DNA from: Phanerochaete sordida
Lineage: Eukaryota; Basidiomycota; Agaricomycetes; Polyporales; Phanerochaetaceae
Length of the DNA stretch: 64,000 nt
NCBI GenBank assembly: GCA_019973155.2
Contig: BPQB01000016.1
Span: 310,001 to 374,000 of the forward strand
Direction of reading: 5' to 3'
The notes under the pieces were generated by a model. The model did no database searches. It was not told where the DNA came from and saw only the letters and a program-made list of their open reading frames with translations. Positions 46,595 to 57,900 of the stretch are shown piece by piece. Numbering within the stretch: the first letter of the stretch is position 1; every line of letters begins with the position of its first letter. A program made the translations under genes and the position numbers.

Positions 46595-47727
46595 CTAATT
46601 GGCCTTGTTCACAGAAATATACGTCGCGAGGTTGTTGCGCACGTTCTGGCGGAGCTGCGCGTGGCGCGCGAGGAAGAACTTGACGCACTCGTGGCAGAGC
46701 CCCGCCTCGGCGCAGTGCCGCTCGATCTCCTCGTCGTCGGGCCGCAGCGGGTCGTACAGCCGCCGCGGGCGCGCCTCCGCCGTGCAGTACTGCGCGAGCA
46801 GCTTCTCCGTCCGCCCCGCGCACGCCTCCGCCGTCCGGCACCCCTCCGGGTGCTCCTCCGCCGCGAACAGCTTCATCCGCACGTCCGCGCGCGCGACGAC
46901 GAGCAGGTTCTCCTTGCCCTGCAGGCACGCGACGAGGTCGTCCTCGCACAGCCGCTCCGCCGGCGCGCCCGCGTCGTCGCCCGCCGCGCGCCCGCGCACG
47001 AGCACCTCCGGCGAGAGGCTGCAGCAGCCGTAGAGCGCGGCGAGGTGGATGTCGGGGAGGCCCATCGTGCGCGCGGCGTTCGCGATGACGACGTCCTCCT
47101 CGATCGGGTACGACACGACGACGGTCGCGGCCGTGTCGCTGTCCGTGCGGCACGTGTAGTCCCAGTCCGCGATCTTGCGCGGGTAGCGCGCGTTCAGCTG
47201 GTGCACGGCCTCCTCGCGCAGCTCCTCGACCTGGTACTTCGTGCCGAGGTCGAGCAGCCGCCGCACGACCGCCCAGCCCGGCGTCTCGTCGTCGCGGTAG
47301 CGGTACCTGGGGCGCGTCAGCGAAGGCGGCGCACGCGGCAGGGTACGCACTTTGCGCCGTTGTAGATCGCGTCGAGCAGCATCGTGATGTCCTCCGCGGC
47401 GTCGAGCAGGCGCACCATCGGTAGCCCGTCGAGCTTCTCCTCCGAGTCCGGCTGCGGTAGGCTCAGCAGGTCCTTGAAGAGCGCGGACTTGCGCGAGAGC
47501 ACGCTGCGGTGGACCTTGTACGACGTCTTCTCCGCCACAAGCATGATGTTGCCGTCGTCAAAGAACATCTCGGAGTGAGGGTGTATCGCGTTGTCGTCCT
47601 CTTTCGATGTGCCATCCGTAGCGCTGGGTGGCGTGTCGCGCTCCGAGTTCTGTGTGCTCGTCGCGGTCTCGCTGTTGTCCGCGACCTGCTCAAAGTCGGA
47701 CATCTCCGCAGACCCCGGGTCGGACAT
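46595..47727 (-). CDS. Gene J: BTB/POZ domain protein (copy 3)
   Basis: Exons 47727-47351 and 47306-46595 give 362 residues. An acidic Ser/Thr-rich leader of about 50 residues precedes the BTB fold: EMFFDDGNIMLVAEKTSYKV, HRSVLSRKSALFKDLLSLPQ and LLDAAEDITMLLDAIYNGAK. The intron after DAIYNGAK is at the same place as in copies 1 and 2. The carboxyl region has RRLLDLGTKYQVEELREEAV, IANAARTMGLPDIHLAALYG, a CCSL patch, and a Cys pair near the end (AEAGLCHEC). It lacks the tiny first exon of the other two copies. Probably a dimerising adaptor; partner unknown. Confidence 0.87.
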
Positions 47728-48237
47728 TGCACCAGTCGTCTATTTACCAGGCCGGCAAGGCGTGGACTACTCTTTCGTTAGTAACAGGATGTGGGTTTGC
47801 ATCTTTGAGCATACAGTTTTCGGTGCGGACGAACAGTGTGGCCACTGCGATCGGGGGCTGCGTGCGTCCTAGGCTCGCACGATCGAAGCACTCTGCGCAG
47901 TCTGGCGCAGTCTCAGGGTCTACACGAAGTCAGACATGCTCTTGGAAGGTTAGGTTTAGTTCACTTACACCGCTATTTGCGAAGAATTTCCGCCACAGCT
48001 GGGTGGTATGGAGGCGTGGTGGACGTATGGGAACAAGCAGTGAACGTGCCCGCGCGGGCTTAGGGCCGTTGGGCCGGGATAGGCGCCGGAATAATTGCTG
48101 CCGCGCTTCGCGTTCGAACCTCGCTCTCGCCATTTACGACGACTCCGTGCTCACTTCCGAAGTTCGTAAGCAGAGAGAGCGCGACTGCGATTCCTGAATC
48201 TCATGCATTCTGCGATGTAGGGGTAGTACTTGCCAGT
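47728..48237. promoter_or_regulatory. Divergent promoter region of genes J and K
   Basis: About 0.5 kb between head-to-head genes. A tRNA-like GTTCGAACCTC string near 48112 has no matching acceptor stem. No gene is supported. Confidence 0.4.
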
Positions 48238-49088
48238 ATGACGGGCATCGCGGAAACGCCTGCGGCCGATTCGAACGTGAGCGAGGAAAATCAAGGTCGG
48301 ACTCTCCTATGCGACCAGCGGATCTCTTTTGTTGACGAGCAGCGATAGCAGATGCACGCGGTGGACACAAGCGCAAACGTAGCGCACAAGCTTCCGAAAA
48401 CGAACCAAAAAAGAGCAGAACAGCTGCGGCCCCGGTAGAGGCCGACGCCGAGCTGGACAGCGACAGCGAGAAGAAACCCGAAGAAGACGCCGCCCAGGAT
48501 CCAGGCGAGCCTACTGAGGAGCCCGCCGCAGAGCTCGCTGGACCTGGACCCCACGCCCTCTACCTGTGGTCCGAGGCCATCGACACGCTGATCGACGACG
48601 CGGGCCTGGAGGCCGCACCGTACGTCACGCTCAAGTCTGCGGCGCTCGAGGCGTACCACCGCGTCGCTACCGTTCCCAAGGACGACCTATTCGAGGCGAT
48701 CGCGAAGCACGTCCACGGCGTCCCGACGTGGATGATCGACGCGACGGACGACGCCCGCGCGACGCCCGCCGCGCAGGCGCTCCTGCAAGAATGGCACGAC
48801 GTCACGGATGTCGAGCGGGAGACGACGCTGAGGGACGCTGACGATGAAAAAGAAGGAAACGACGAAGACGGTGGAGATAGAGATGATGACGGAGTCGGCC
48901 AGTGGTGGTACGAGGTGACGCTGCAGAAGGAGCGTCCTGAAGGTGATCTGCCCGGCCTCGAGGTTACGCTGGAGAACCACGGCAAGGAGCCCAGCACGTG
49001 GTTCCTGACTGGCATTGGCCCAGCCTATAAGGAGGGCACGGCAGCGATGAGTGGTCTTTGCGAGCATCTCATGATGAGGTACTGGTGA
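48238..49088 (+). CDS. Gene K: small acidic nuclear-type protein, family with I and L
   Basis: Exons 48238-48295 and 48349-49088 give 265 residues. After the intron comes ARGGHKRKRSAQ...KKSRTA, a likely bipartite nuclear signal, then a Glu/Asp-rich run. The folded part is LAGPGPHALYLWSEAIDTLI, VTLKSAALEAYHRVATVPKD, and QWWYEVTLQKERP followed by LEVTLENHG and EGTAAM. It matches gene L closely (GPGPHAVYLW, LEVTLEN/IEVTLEN) and gene I more loosely. Phase and place of the single intron agree in all three. Function unknown. Confidence 0.8.
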
Positions 49089-49597
49089 ACGGGCGAGTGC
49101 AGGATGGTTTGCTGTTGTGCGCTGCAAGGCGCCAAAGCGAGGTGCGACGTGACTGTGCTTTCTGAAGTCATTAAATCTACCATGCCATTCTACTCCACGT
49201 CCACAACATATCTCTACATTTTGAAGTACTTGTCAATTTCGTCGTCACATATCTTCTGAGGCAGTAGCTTTTGCTCTGTGAAGTTTGAGATTAATACCGC
49301 GACGCACAGATCTTGCTGTATCTAGCTGTCCACGCCGGTGGTGAAGCATGCGAGGAATACGACCAGCCGCGACGAACGTCCGCTAGACGTACGCGTGCAG
49401 CTCCGACGCGTAGCCGGCAGCCCGGGCACGCCTCGGAGGCCGACCGCTTTAGCGCGCGTTAATTAGTCGCGTCCCGGCGCGCGTGTTGGAGTTGCCCAGC
49501 CCCCACGACACGGTCCCAGCACCGCTGTCCTCCTCCTCGTCTCGCCCGAACTCCTTTCATCTCCTCTCCGCATCTCATCCAACGACCAGAACCCGCG
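49089..49597. other. Intergenic between genes K and L
   Basis: About 0.5 kb with no gene; contains the 3' flank of K and the promoter and pyrimidine-rich leader of L. Confidence 0.45.
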
Positions 49598-50445
49598 ATG
49601 AGCCGCCGTGCACGAGGCATGAGTGTGTCCCAGAAGCCCGCTGTTGCCACTGCCAGCGCGCCGCAGGCAAAGACAGGTGTGTTGCGGTCGTGCTTTGAGG
49701 TCGTACCAGGGCTGATAAAGGAGCAGAGGATGCGAGCGGGCATAAGAGGAAGCTGAGCGCGAACGCGGTCGTTCAGGAGGAGGCAAAGAAGTCGAAGCCG
49801 GCTCCCGAGGATGACGAAGAGGAGGAAGATGAGGATCAAGACAAGGACGACGAGAACGAGGATAAAGAGGACGAGGATGACGAGGATGACGATGACGAAG
49901 GCGGCCAAACCGCCAAGCAGCTCGACGGCCCCGGCCCGCACGCCGTCTACCTCTGGGCGGACGGCATCACGTCGCTCATCGAGTCGGAGGAGGACTCAAC
50001 GTACGTCGTGCTCAAGTCCACCGCGCTCGACGCCTACCGCAAGGTCGCGCACCTCGCGGACGACGAGGCCCGCACGGAGGCGATCCTGCCGCATATCGAG
50101 AGCGATGTGCAGATGTGGACGGTCACTGCGACCGACGAGGCGCGCGAGAAGCCTGCCGCGCTGGCCCTTGTTGAGAAATTCAATGCGCTGCCAACAAGGA
50201 AGGCATATGGTGGCGAGGATGGAGAGGGCGGCGAGGGCGGGGACGATGGGGTCAAAGAAGCCGGTGTCCACTGGTGGCATGAGCTCACTCTGGAGAGGGA
50301 GCGTCCGAAGGGCGACGCTCCGCACATCGAGGTCACGCTGGAAAATGCTGGCGACTGGTACCTCACCGACATCAAGCCGGCCGACAAGGAGGGCGATGCT
50401 GCGATGACCATCATCGTGAACTGGACCGCGAACTCGCTCGACTGA
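49598..50445 (+). CDS. Gene L: small acidic nuclear-type protein, family with I and K
   Basis: Exons 49598-49676 and 49721-50445 give 267 residues. After the intron, GHKRKLSANAVVQEEAKKSK is a likely bipartite nuclear signal. About 40 residues follow that are nearly all Asp/Glu/Lys. The folded part is LDGPGPHAVYLWADGITSLI, VVLKSTALDAYRKVAHLADD, HWWHELTLERERP and IEVTLENAGDWYLTDIKPAD. VVLKSTAL-AYRKVA is shared almost exactly with gene I. A second in-frame Met 7 codons downstream is an alternative start. Function unknown; together with I and K it forms a local three-gene family over 5 kb. Confidence 0.8.
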
Positions 50446-51194
50446 TTGCAGTCGCAGAAAATGGCTGGGATATTCTTTTTGGATGCGATCTTGGATGGCT
50501 TCAATTTCTTGGGTTTCTTGGTGCTTCTCGCTTGACGGCTAGATATTCGTGTGCTCTGTACATTCTGGCAGTGTCAATACCACACAATTGTGACTTCCCT
50601 TCTGCCAGTTTCGTCGTCGAGGGTGTACCGCCAGACCGACGACGTGCGTGTCATCTTGTTTAAAAAGTATAGCTGCACGCATTCTCCGCGACGTTCGTAG
50701 GCATAGTCGAGCGCATACACATGGCCGATGCGCGAAGAAAAGTGAGAACGATTCGATCAGGCGATGCTGGGGAAGCGATAAGATAAGATCGCCGAACGCC
50801 ACGCGGTATGTAACTCCAAGCCGTGCGCTCTGTAAATCGGCCCTCGGCCGCGACAGAGACCTCGCCCGCGGTGCACAGTTGACAGCTGTGGTTGTACAAC
50901 ATCATGTACCCTAGCGCAGAACGCAGACACCAGTACTTTATTTGATATTGATAAATGCGATGAGTAGCATTTCATTGAACTCGGTTTCACTACCTAGCCT
51001 GGCAGGCCATACTAATTAGTATCGAAGGGTATATATTACTGTACAAAAGCTTGTGGGTATGGAGAATGGCTACTCGTGGGTGAATTAATTGAGAGATGTG
51101 CTTCGGACGCAGCTACTGATAGGCGGCTCTGCTTGTAGCGTGAGATAAGCCATAAGAGAAGGAACAATACTAGTACAGTGTAATGTAAGATGCC
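50446..51194. other. Intergenic, no gene recognised
   Basis: About 0.75 kb of lower-GC sequence between convergent features. No coding signal or repeat structure that I can support. Confidence 0.4.
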
Positions 51195-51866
51195 TCAATG
51201 ATGGAGCATGCCATAATCGTAAAGTGCAGGGAAGAAACTCCTGGCCCGCGCCCAATCCACCGAGATAAATGTCTCTCCCGGGGGCGGAACAAGCGTGATG
51301 TGGTCAAGAACTGTGCGGTCGACAGCCCTCACCAGAAGATGGTCGATACTGTACAGAGGCTGCCGCAGCCCAGCCACAAGAATAGAGCGCGACCACCCCG
51401 AGCGCAAGCTCGCCAGTGGGACAGGACTCGTTAGCGTCAAGTCCTCGAGCGCGGCTGTGTCCGGCATGGATCGAAACATGGCGAGGATGCTGCGCCATAC
51501 ACGGACGATGCAGGGACTGTCGGCGGTGTCGTACACGACGATGGCCTTCAGGGTCCGCAGGGCGCGATGTCGTGCGATGTCAAATCGACGGAGATCGTCG
51601 AACAGGGCTACAGAAGGTCCAGGTGGTTAGCATGCGAACAGTGCCGCGGGAAGAAAGATCGACGGCGTACGAGTGCTGGCGTGCACTACAATGTGGAGAT
51701 GGCGTGCAGCATCGAGGAGCTCTTGCATTGCTCCAGAATTGACGACGACTGCAGACGACGGGACACGAGCGATGTCATCGTGCCGCAGTGTCGTGCTAGC
51801 ATCTGGCCCGAATAGTACATATATTGTACCGGCTGAAGCATCGACAAGCTGCTGGGGTTGGATAAA
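51195..51866 (-). CDS. Gene M: 3' part of an unknown gene, possibly broken
   Basis: Two joined exons are clear: 51866-51671 (FIQPQQLVDASAGTIYVLFG, then STTLRHDDIARVPSSAVVVN) and 51607-51195 (PLFDDLRRFDIARHRALRTL ... VDWARARSFFPALYDYGMLHH). The intron between them has a good donor, a CTAAC-type branch site and an acceptor. Together they encode 202 residues. Layout (alternating hydrophobic strands and a charged helix) recalls the carboxyl part of fungal F-box-like proteins, but I see no F-box. Upstream, a frame with LLNALHDINHSM is in a different phase, and a stop precedes the clear exon in its own frame. So the gene is either missing an exon I cannot place, or is a pseudogene remnant. Confidence 0.45.
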
Positions 51867-53880
51867 CTGTCTACAGCGTTTAGCGAAGAGCGCATGGACA
51901 TAATATAGCGACTTGCTTGCGTCATTGAATGATTAATGTCGTGGAGCGCGTTGAGGAGGGGGAGAGTGAGAGGTGCCTGCTACTTTAAAATCTCTGAAGC
52001 AGTCTACTTATACTATAGCCGTAAGAGGCACGGTACTATCTCCTAGGATGTCGCTAATGTCAAGCACCGCACCTGGCTCTTCTCCATGTGCTGACCATGG
52101 TGAAAGTAGGACTTCGGACACCGCTCTGCGTGACACCCTGCGGGGCCTCGGGGCCCGGCGTGAACATATTGCTCCACACAAGAGCTATTCACTGCACCTT
52201 GCGAGGATTGCTAAAGATTTGAAGTGGCTTGAAGCCTGTTTTCCCGGCTACCTCAATAGATACAGGCTTGATTTACACTGACGAATTGACGCCACAGGTG
52301 CTGTACGTGTGCGTAGGCTACTGTGATCATATCAACCACAGCTGCGTAGAAATAGCGTTTTCATAAACGAGACATATCACGTACGTCGTTATGTTTTCCC
52401 TCCGCCTGGACATGAAAATTCGAACCGCCTTGACGGAGCCCGAGCGCGAAGTCTTTAGCGCGGGTGAACCTAGGGACCTTTGGCACCGCTGTCCGCTTGT
52501 CCGATCGAGCACCCGGAGCGGGCTCCATTGCCCTTACAGCCGGGCTGCTCGAATGATCTTCTATGTCTCCCCGGGCGCCACGTTAGCCGCCTGTTTTAAT
52601 TTACCCGTCCGAGTGACCTTTGCACACGCCGGCGGCCCTGCCTAGTCATGCGCCGCCCGGCCGCCGTCAGCACATCGCGCATAGCTTGACTCTTCTGCTC
52701 GCTGCGCTGCGGCCGTCACTCGTCCCTTCCATGCGCAGCGCCATCTGTCCACCGCGGGATTCGCTCGGAACAACATTAAGGGCCATCCGCGCAGCCCGTG
52801 TGGTATGCATCGCCCGTGCTCCGCAGGCTGACCACACGCTGATCATACCATGACACACTCGAGCGCGCTCTCCAGCCACCCTCTCTGCCAGCTCGACTGA
52901 GGCTGCAGAGAATAGACAATGCACGCTCAGCTGACAAAGGTCCTGCGTAAGGGGGATGAGGCCAAGACTAGAGGCCGTGGATATCCACCTTCAAGCGCGC
53001 CGCATGAACACGAATCCGTGCTGCTCCAGCACACCGACTTGGCTCTATGTGCCTCGACCACCCCCGCAAGCCCGGTCCCGTGAGCCCGCGGGCCTAGACA
53101 CGTCTCACTACCGCCTACAGCAGCGTGCGCTCCTGCCATGGCGTCCTGGAGGCACGCTCGTGGCGCAACATTCGGCGGTAAGCCATATCCACTGACGCCT
53201 CGAGACTGCAGCTGACCTTACGCGTTCGCCGCGCAGTACCAGAACGCTGCGCTGTCCTCCCATGGACCACGGTCGCCACGACTGTCGGCGTTCCCGCGAG
53301 TGCAGCGCCAGGGCTGTAGGACTCGCGCGGCCGACCTCGACAGGCGTTCGAGCGCGGAGGACGCGCCCGCTACAGCCAGACACGTCAGCGGCAAAGTCGA
53401 TCAGGGAGACACAGCCACGCACCTCTCTTGCTGCGGCGCCGCATGCGGGATTCTCGCCATTATCGACAGATCGCACACAGGTCGACCAGGCCCTGGCGTT
53501 CTAGCGGACAGAGTCAGGGGTTTGGTCGGGAAGAGGTTTGCTCGGCGGAGGTCGATTCAGAGATTCCTCCGCGGACTACCAACGTTGTCTAGAGGACCTG
53601 CGGACTCGGACGGCAATCTGGGCAAGCAGGACTAGGGCGTGGGCCAGGGCATGGGAGTTTGGCTGTGTCTACAATGGGGTCGTGGGTAGGGTTGAGCAAG
53701 TGTTCCTTGGATCGATTAGAATCGCCTACTTACTAGGTGCTCGTGGATATTTATAAGCTCTAGAAGTTCTGACAGGATTTATTCCGCAAAACTATGGCAT
53801 CCTTCTGTGGTGTTCATTGCTGTGAACATGTCGCTACACCGACTATCCCAGCGCATGGACGATGGACGAAGAAGAACGCA
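51867..53880. other. Long intergenic region, no gene recognised
   Basis: About 2 kb. Frames are short and overlapping in the GC-rich part; no domain, LTR or transposase motif is seen. Confidence 0.4.
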
Positions 53881-54145
53881 CAGGGTGGTAAGCCCGGTTT
53901 TGTTTGTAGGAAAACCGGAATATTCTGGCCCACAATCACCGAGTTTGGGGGAGTTTATATTTGGTCTTGCAGCGCACCAAACCTGGAGACGAACCGAGGG
54001 AAAACTGCAAATCCCCCGCCAAAGGTGCGGTTTTACCTCGGATCTCTTTCAGGTTTTCGTCTCAAAATTACCAAACTAAGACACGAGGATCGTGCCCAGG
54101 TTTTAATACGGTTTCTAGACCAACAAAATCGTGCTTACCACCCTT
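53881..54145. mobile_element. MITE-like inverted-repeat element 2
   Basis: The left end CAGGGTGGTAAGCCCGG and the right end, read in reverse complement as AAGGGTGGTAAGCACGA, pair over about 25 bp with a few mismatches. Further inside, looser pairing continues (GAAAACCGG / AGAAACCG). The element is about 265 bp with no coding frame of its own, so it fits a non-autonomous DNA transposon. No clear target-site duplication was found. Its CAGGGTGG end resembles that of the element at 60278-60693. Confidence 0.5.
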
Positions 54146-54853
54146 TGCCGGACGCCACGAGGCCGTCGCGTGGCAGCCCTAAGCCTCTCGCTCCGGAAAA
54201 GACGGATTCTCAGCATTTACCGAGCACATCCGAGTCGGTTCTTCCGATATGTCAGTAAACAGCGTCAGAACATCTTCTCTCGCGTCCAGCCCATGCTGCA
54301 GGTCTTCTTCACCTCCTATCGCCCCCGTTTCTCTCAGGAGCACCCGCACCCCACTGCAGCCCGTCAGGAGTCCCTGTCGCGATTCGATCGAGCCGACGGC
54401 GCGCGGACGCAAATCCAAGCGGGCGCAGCCCAAGCGTCGCCGCCTGAGGCCTTTCCTGGCCTTCCCCCCGTCGATCGCACGCTGCTGCCAGGGTCGCGGC
54501 CGTGACAGCTCCTGACGAGTCAGCCGAGCCGGGGGGAGGCCTCGGCGCGTGCCAAGGCGACCGCTGCGCCTCCGCACAGCGACACCCGGGCCCTGCGCGA
54601 AAAATCGCGTGCAAGGCAGCATCGTTGTCTCCCCCCGCGCGCACCTCGCAGGCATACGGCAGCGCAGGTCGCCGGGGCCCGCTGCGTAGCCAGGATGCAC
54701 GGTTCTAGCGCGCGCCGCGCGCCGCGGGGGCGCCCATTACGCAGCGCTGCTCACGCCCCCGACTCGGTGTGACAACCGCACTTGCTCCCGCTGCTCCTAG
54801 ACGGAGAACGGCTCACCGGATGCGCTGCTTCTGCTGGGCACGCCTCGACGTGC
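54146..54853. other. Intergenic region upstream of P450 gene E
   Basis: About 0.7 kb, no gene supported. Contains the distal promoter of P450 gene E. Confidence 0.4.
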
Positions 54854-54860
54854 TATAAAG
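54854..54860 (+). promoter_or_regulatory. TATA box of P450 gene E
   Basis: TATAAAG lies 89 bp upstream of the gene E start. Of the five P450 genes this is the clearest TATA promoter, which suggests strong or inducible expression. Confidence 0.6.
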
Positions 54861-54942
54861 GCTCCTCCTGGGCCGCGGCGATGATGCATTGCATACCCAC
54901 CCACCTGACCGTTTCTCCTGATTTTAACGTAGACGCAGTGCA

Positions 54943-57900
54943 ATGTCGCAGCCCATCCCGGCCCCGCCCTCGATCCCCTTCCTGGGGCACATCGGGACCA
55001 TAGACGCCGTGCTCCCCGTCTCGTCTTTCTACCTGCTCGCAAAGCAGTATGGCGAGATTTACCAGCTCAACATGCTCGGTGAGCAATGCATTCGCGCCTG
55101 AGTTCATGCACGGGCTGACCGCAGGCCCACAGGTAAGAAGCTCGTCGTCGTGAACTCGCAGGAGCTCCTGCACGAGGTCTCCGACGAGAAGCGCTTCCGC
55201 AAGGTCGTCCAGTCCGGCCTCGTCGAGGTCCGCAACGCTGCTGGCGATGGTCTCTTCACAGTACGTCCCAGCTCTTGAACTCATTCGTGAGTCAGATACT
55301 CATTTGCGACAGGCACATGTTCCCAAGGAGCAGAATTGGTTCATCGCGCGTACGTAGCAGCCTGTGCTGTCCCTCTCAGTAACGCAGCAAAAAAAATCTG
55401 ACGAGGGACCAGACCGCATCCTCATGCCGTCCTTCAGCGCGATGAACATGCGCAACATGTTCGACGACATGGTCGACGTCGTCTCGCAGCTCGTGCTCAA
55501 GTGGGAGCGCTTCGGGCCGTACTACAAGATCAACCCCGCCGAGGACTTCACCGCGCTGACGCTCGAGGCGATCTCCTTCTGCGCGATGTCCTACCGGTGC
55601 GTCTCCCTCTCTGCCTCCCTCTCCTCTCCCCTAATTTGATCATCGCTGCCCGCAGGATGAACACCTTCTACATGGTATGTGTGCCTTCCCTGAGGCGTGA
55701 GTGCGGGCGCTGACGCGCGCAGAACGACGTGCACCCCTTCGCGCGCGCGATGTCGGACTTCCTGCTCGAGAGCGGCGCGCGCGCGCGGCGCCCTGCGCTC
55801 GTCGCGCCCTTCATGCGCGGGACGAACGCCAAGTACCAGCAGGACATCGACGTGCTCATGGGCTTCGTCGACGAGAGTGCGTTGCCCCGCGATTTTTGGG
55901 GGTGGTGGCTGATGCGTGTGGATAGTTATTGCTGAGCGGCGGACGCACCCGACGGATAAGAAGGATATCCTGAACACGATGTTGCACGCGAAGGATAAGG
56001 AGACGGGGTTGGGCATGACGGAGGATAATATCAGGCGGAACGTGAGTGGTCCTCGGGTTTCCCTAATTTTTGGTAGAAGCTGATACTCGTGTGGTAGCTG
56101 CTGACCTTCCTCATTGCCGGTACGCTCGGATATTCTGGTCTTATCAGACGCAGTACTGATGAAAGATTCTGAACCAAGGCCACGAGACAACCTCAGGTAC
56201 GTTTCGTCGGATTTATGGAGACGATTGACTGACCCGCCCGCAGGCATGCTGACCTTCACGATGTACTACCTGCTCAAGAACCCGGAGGCGATGCGCAAGC
56301 TGCGCGAGGAGGTCGACACGGTCGTCGGCAGCAGGCCGATGACCGTCGACGACGTGAACAAGCTGCCGTACATGATCGCCGTCATGCGCGAGTCGCTGCG
56401 CCTCGGCCCGCCGGCGTCTGCGCGCGGCGCGTCGCCGTACGAGGACACAGTCATCGGCGGCGGCAAGTATGCGCTCGAGAAGGACGTCACGATCGTGTGC
56501 AGCGTGTACAACGTGCATCGCGATACGAAGGTCTGGGGCGAGGATGTAGGTTTTTCGGCTTGCACGGCGGGACGGTGTTGTTGACTGAGTGATTGTCAGG
56601 CGGAGGAGTTCAAGCCAGAGCGTATGCTCGATGGGAAATTCGAGGCGATGCCGGTGAGAACATGCGCTTTCAAATGGAGGATGAAGTGCTGACCATCCGC
56701 CATTAGCCCGACTCCTGGCAGCCCTTCGGCTACGGCATGCGCGCCTGCATCGTACGTCCTCCCCTGCCCACGCACACCGCACACTAAACCCCTCCCAGGG
56801 CCGCCCCTTCGCCTGGCAGGAGGCGCAGATCACGCTCGTGTACCTCATGCAGCGCTTCACGTTCGTGCTCGCCGACGCGTCGTACGACCTGCGCCTCAAG
56901 CAGACGCTCACGATCAAGCCGCACGAGTTCTACATCCACGCGCTCCCGCGCGCCGACCGCAAGGGCGCGCTCCCGCTCTTCAGCACGCCCGCGGTGCCCC
57001 GCGCGGCCGACGCCGCCGCGCAGCCCGCGCCCGACGCGGCGAGCCTCAAGCCGCTGTACGTCCTCTACGGCTCGAACACCGGCACGTCCGAGGCGTTCGC
57101 GCAGCGCATCGCATCGGCAGCCGCGAGTCACGGTACGCCTTCTCCTTCCCTCCCCCTGCCTCGCGCTCACCCCACCGCAGGCTTCCGCGCGAGCATCGCG
57201 ACGCTCGACTCCGCGGCGGGGCACCTCCCGACGGACGGCCCGCTCGCGGTCGTGACCGCGTCGTACGAGGGCCAGCCCGCGGACAACGCCGCGCACTTCG
57301 TCGCGTGGCTGAGCGCGCTGGACGGGGAGCCCCTCGCGGGCGCCGCGCACGCCGTGTTCGGGTGCGGGAACCACGACTGGGCGCTCACGTACCAGCGCGT
57401 GCCGACGCTCGTCGACGACGCGCTCGCGGCGCGCGGCGCGAAGCGCATCCTCGCGCGCGGCGAGGGCGATGCGGGCGCGGGTGACTTCTTTGAGGCGTTT
57501 GATAGGTGGGAGGCAAGGCTGTGGGAGGCGCTGAGCAAGGTGTGTGTGTGTGCTGTGCTGGTTGGAGGACATGGCTTATGGGATGGCAGGAGTACGGGAC
57601 GACGAAGTCGGACGGCGCGGAGTCTGGTATCAAGATCGAGACTGGCGACGTTGGGACTGGGCGTGCCAGCATTCTGCGCCAGCCGGACGCTGCCCTTGGT
57701 ACGGTCGTCGAGAACAGGGTCCTCACCGCGCCTGGAGCACCTGTCAAGAGACATATTGGTATGTTTTTGTTCGTCTGAAGTTGGGGATATTGCTAATGAC
57801 CGCGCAGAGTTCACGCTCCCTGAAGGCATGGTTTACCGTACGGGTGACTATCTTGCCATGTATGTCGCACACTCTTTTCCCATCCGCGGTTGTGCTCATA

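Noticed and set aside
48060..48135. Possible extra tRNA around a GTTCGAACCTC T-loop-like string
   Set aside because: No matching acceptor or anticodon stems could be drawn.
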